A DNA stretch of 40,059 nt, taken from an uncultured delta proteobacterium (lineage in GTDB: Bacteria; Myxococcota_A; Polyangia; Polyangiales; Ga0077539). Location of the stretch: positions 1 through 40,059 of the forward strand of contig CAIMWA010000447.1 in the NCBI GenBank assembly GCA_903845045.1, in the 5' to 3' direction. The notes under the pieces were generated by a model. The model ran no database searches. It was not told the origin of the DNA and saw only the letters and a list, made by a program, of their open reading frames with translations. The position numbers and the translations under genes were made by a program. This document shows, one piece after another, positions 37,566 through 40,059 of the stretch (position 1 is the stretch's first letter; every line of letters begins with the position of its first letter).

Positions 37566-39442
37566 GCGACGGCGTGCGCACCGCCCGCGGGACCGTCGCG
37601 GTGAACGCCCGCGGCTTCGGCTTCTTCAACGAAGAGGGCTCGGAGGCGAGCGCCTTCGTGACGCCGCCGGAGCTGAACCGCTTTCTGTCCGACGACGTCG
37701 TCGACGCCACGGTGACCACCGGCGACGACGGGCGCAGCACGGCCTCGAAGCTCGTGCTCGTGATGCGCCCCCGCACCGAGCTCTATGGCCCCGTGGTGCT
37801 TCATCGCGGGGCGCCGCACGTGCGCGTGGACCGCGAGGTCGCGAACACCGACTGGCCGCTGACGTGCGAAGGAGCCGCCCCGCCCGCCGGTGCGCAGGTG
37901 CTCGCGCGCATCGACGGCACCCGCGCGGTGCTGCTCGAGGTCGTCGACGCGCCGGACTCGCAGGCGCTCGTGCGCGTCATGGCCCGGCACGGCGTCGCCG
38001 CGAGCGTGGACCCGTCGGTGCTTCGCGAGGCCGAGGCCGCCCGCACGATCCCGCACGCCCTCGGCAACAGGCGCGACCTGCGCGACGTGCCGACGGTGAC
38101 CATCGACGCCGCGTCGACGCGGGACATCGACGACGCGATCAGCGTGCTGCCGGCCGACGCCGACGGTGCACTGCGGCTGCTCGTCTCCATCGCCGACGTG
38201 GGCGCCTTCGTCCGTGAAGGCAGCCTCCTCGACGCCGACGCCCGCGCCCGCGCGACGAGCGTGTACCTCGCGGGCCGCGTCGTCCCGATGCTCCCCGACG
38301 GCCTCTCGTCGGACTGGATCAGCCTGCTCCCGGGGGTCGACCGTCTGTGCCTCACCGCGGAGCTGCGCATCGACGCCGAGGGCGCCGTGCTCGCAGTGGA
38401 CGTCTACGAGAGCCTCGTGCGCTCGACGGCGCGGCTCACCTACGACGAGGTCGCCGCGTTCCTCGACCGCAGCGAGGTGTCGCCGGAGGTGGCGAAGGTT
38501 CGAGCGGCCGCGCCGTGGTGGCGCACGGTGTCGGCGCGCCTCGCCCTCGCCCGCGCTCGACGCGGCGGTGTCGCCATCGCGCGCGACGAGGCCCACGTGG
38601 TGCTCGATCGGGCGACGGGCCTCGCGACGGGCATCGAGCCGGTGCGTCCGACGTCGGCGCACGTGCTCATCGAGCGATGCATGGTGGCCGCGAACGAGGC
38701 GGTCGCGCGCTGGCTGGTGGAGCGCGGCGTCCCGGGCGTGTTCCGCGTGCACGACGCGCCGGACCCCGACGCCGTGCGGCAGATGTCCGAGACCGCCGCG
38801 CGCTTCGGCTACACCGCGGGCTTCGGAGCGTCGCTGTCGCCGCTGGGCCTCGCCGCCTTCGACCAGCAGATCTCGGGCTCCCCGAGCGAGCCGGCGATGC
38901 GCGGGGTGCTGCTGCGCTCCCTCGGTCCTGCGCGGTACACGGTGTACCCGTCGCAGCATTTCGGGCTGGCGGCGCCGCTCTACCTGCACTTCACGTCGCC
39001 GATCCGGCGCTACGCCGACCTCGTGGTGCACCGCCTCGTGCGGGCGTACCTCCAGGGAACGCGTGCGTTCACGCTGCGCGACCCCGACGTCGAGGCCCTC
39101 GCCCGGCACATCAACCACCGCGCCAAGCTCGCGGCGCGCGCCGAGACGGACCGCCACCGCATACTGGTCGCCGGCTACATGGCCAGCCGCGTCGGCGAGA
39201 CCTTCGCGGCGCGCATCGTGAAGATCCGTCCGTTCGGCGTGGTGGCGCAGATCGACACGACGCTGGTCGAGGGCACGGTGCCCTTCGAGGCGCTCCCCGA
39301 CGGGCCCTGCGAGCCCGATCCGCTCCGCGGCGAGGTACGCACCCGCACGGGCAGCTACGCCATCGGCGATGCCCTCACGGTGCGCGTCGTCCGCGCCGAT
39401 CCCGAGCTCGGACGCGTCGAGTTCGGCGTCGCCGAGGCGTGA
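37562..39442 (+). CDS. rnr: RNase R/RNase II-family 3'-5' exoribonuclease
   Basis: 626 residues, short for RNase R. An N-terminal cold-shock-like OB segment (TVAVNARGFGFFNEE) comes first. The RNB domain has TIDAASTRDIDDAI with metal-binding Asp182, Asp188, Asp190 and Asp191, where RNase R usually has GEDA in place of AAST. HFTSPIRRYADLVVHR is the second signature. A C-terminal S1-like domain (GETFAARIVKIRPFGVVAQI) closes it. No basic tail or extra N-terminal helix-turn-helix is present. It degrades RNA processively from the 3' end; RNase II is the alternative. Coupled to mpl by GTGA. Confidence 0.9.
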   Translation: MSDGVRTARGTVAVNARGFGFFNEEGSEASAFVTPPELNRFLSDDVVDATVTTGDDGRSTASKLVLVMRPRTELYGPVVLHRGAPHVRVDREVANTDWPLTCEGAAPPAGAQVLARIDGTRAVLLEVVDAPDSQALVRVMARHGVAASVDPSVLREAEAARTIPHALGNRRDLRDVPTVTIDAASTRDIDDAISVLPADADGALRLLVSIADVGAFVREGSLLDADARARATSVYLAGRVVPMLPDGLSSDWISLLPGVDRLCLTAELRIDAEGAVLAVDVYESLVRSTARLTYDEVAAFLDRSEVSPEVAKVRAAAPWWRTVSARLALARARRGGVAIARDEAHVVLDRATGLATGIEPVRPTSAHVLIERCMVAANEAVARWLVERGVPGVFRVHDAPDPDAVRQMSETAARFGYTAGFGASLSPLGLAAFDQQISGSPSEPAMRGVLLRSLGPARYTVYPSQHFGLAAPLYLHFTSPIRRYADLVVHRLVRAYLQGTRAFTLRDPDVEALARHINHRAKLAARAETDRHRILVAGYMASRVGETFAARIVKIRPFGVVAQIDTTLVEGTVPFEALPDGPCEPDPLRGEVRTRTGSYAIGDALTVRVVRADPELGRVEFGVAEA

Positions 39443-39498
39443 GCGGCGCGCCGTCGAGGGCTGGACTTCCGCTCGGGTCGGCTCCTATCTCCCGCCCG

Positions 39499-40059
39499 AT
39501 GTCGTCGTCCTCCTCGGCACGTCGCCTCGTCGGTGCGGCGCTCGCTGCGTGCCTCGGCGTCGCGCCCGCGTTCGCAGGCGCCCAGGGCGTCGAGCACCGC
39601 GGGCTCATGGGCCGCGTCGCCGTGGGCGTCGGCTACGTGGGCTCCACCGCGTCGGACAGCTCGAGCTCGCTGACCATCGCCGGCGTCTCGCCCGGCTTTC
39701 AGCTCGCCGTCGGCGCGTACGCGATCCCGAACCTCGCGGTGCACGGCACGTTCTGGGGAGGCGCCGCGATCAACCCCTCGGTGGCGTTCACCAGCGCGCT
39801 CGGCAGCGGCAGCGTCGCCACGAGCGGGGCCAGCGTCTTCGCGTGGGGACTCGGCGGCGGGCTCACGTACGTCGTCGCGCCGCTGAACCTGTACTTCACC
39901 GGCTCCCTCGGCGTCGGACTTCTCAGCGCGTCGTCGGTGCGCGGCGGGGTGACCACGACGGCGAACGCGTCGGCGGGCTTCGCGTTCATCCTCGGCCTCG
40001 GCAAGCAGTGGTCCGTGGGCCGCACCTGGGGCTTCGGCATCTCGGCCCAGGTGGGGTGG
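39499..40059 (+). CDS. Exported barrel-like protein (3' partial)
   Basis: The frame is open from the ATG at 39499 to the window end, 187 codons without a stop. The N-terminus has two Arg, a hydrophobic stretch (LVGAALAACLGVAPAFA) and a likely signal peptidase I site after AFA; LAAC (Cys18) is an alternative lipobox. The mature part is Gly/Ser/aromatic-rich alternating strands (VAVGVGYVGS, FQLAVGAYAI, YFTGSLGVGLL, GLGKQWSVG), as in small outer-membrane barrels. GC3 is high throughout, supporting a real gene. The family is not recognised. It follows the exoribonuclease by 56 bases. Confidence 0.72.
   Translation, partial: MSSSSSARRLVGAALAACLGVAPAFAGAQGVEHRGLMGRVAVGVGYVGSTASDSSSSLTIAGVSPGFQLAVGAYAIPNLAVHGTFWGGAAINPSVAFTSALGSGSVATSGASVFAWGLGGGLTYVVAPLNLYFTGSLGVGLLSASSVRGGVTTTANASAGFAFILGLGKQWSVGRTWGFGISAQVGW

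Overview
The window is bacterial chromosomal DNA with very high GC and strongly GC-biased third codon positions. Many genes start with GTG, and exported proteins and lipoproteins are numerous. A membrane Ser/Thr protein kinase, OmpA proteins with thrombospondin type 3 repeats, a clostripain-type lipoprotein, an M1 peptidase and a lamin-tail lipoprotein together point to a myxobacterium-like member of the Myxococcota (formerly Deltaproteobacteria). This placement is an inference from gene content, not a database match. I see no tRNA, rRNA, CRISPR array, insertion sequence, phage gene or integration site. The region reads as stable core chromosome, densely packed, with no gene-free gap over 300 bases.

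Layout. 1-3403 (+): a 5'-partial TSP3/OmpA protein with a His-rich tail, then a clostripain-family lipoprotein closed by a strong hairpin. 3469-6163 (-): a small Tat-exported protein made of tryptophan repeats, then the helicase RecD2. 6254-6925 (+): an exported staphylococcal-nuclease-like protein. 6945-17342 (-): a nine-gene run with a lamin-tail lipoprotein, a CPBP membrane protein, gltX, a lipoprotein, a large OmpA protein, xseB, a HEAT-repeat gene broken by an apparent frameshift, a GNAT acetyltransferase and a TerB-like protein. 17458-20879 (+): a galT-like gene, an aminotransferase and an acyl-CoA dehydrogenase. 20869-25298 (-): the tightly coupled operon aguA-aguB-ldcA-ruvX-mltG. 25376-26467 (+): a SprT-like/DUF2786 protein. 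26475-28406 (-): an M1-type peptidase. 28477-32192 (+): a five-gene coupled operon (rRNA methyltransferase, HAD phosphatase, membrane-anchored unknown, methyltransferase, DUF167). 32196-36063 (-): a small possibly frameshifted gene, a Ser/Thr kinase and a TSP3 outer-membrane protein. 36135-39442 (+): mpl and an RNase R-like exonuclease. 39499-end (+): a 3'-partial exported protein.

How the genes work together. Three cell-wall enzymes act on peptidoglycan strands or recycled peptides: MltG, the LD-carboxypeptidase and Mpl. The first two lie in one operon with the two agmatine-to-putrescine enzymes. Four envelope proteins (two with TSP3 linkers, two with OmpA peptidoglycan-binding domains) suggest investment in anchoring the outer membrane to the wall. 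Nine gene junctions are exact four-base ATGA or GTGA overlaps, so translational coupling is the dominant operon design here.

No complete new defence or mobile system is visible. The items most worth following up are the 40-residue tryptophan-repeat Tat protein, the polyamine/peptidoglycan operon, the OmpA-lipoprotein pair, the coupled unknown membrane protein in the rRNA-methyltransferase operon, and two genes that look frameshifted next to homopolymers.
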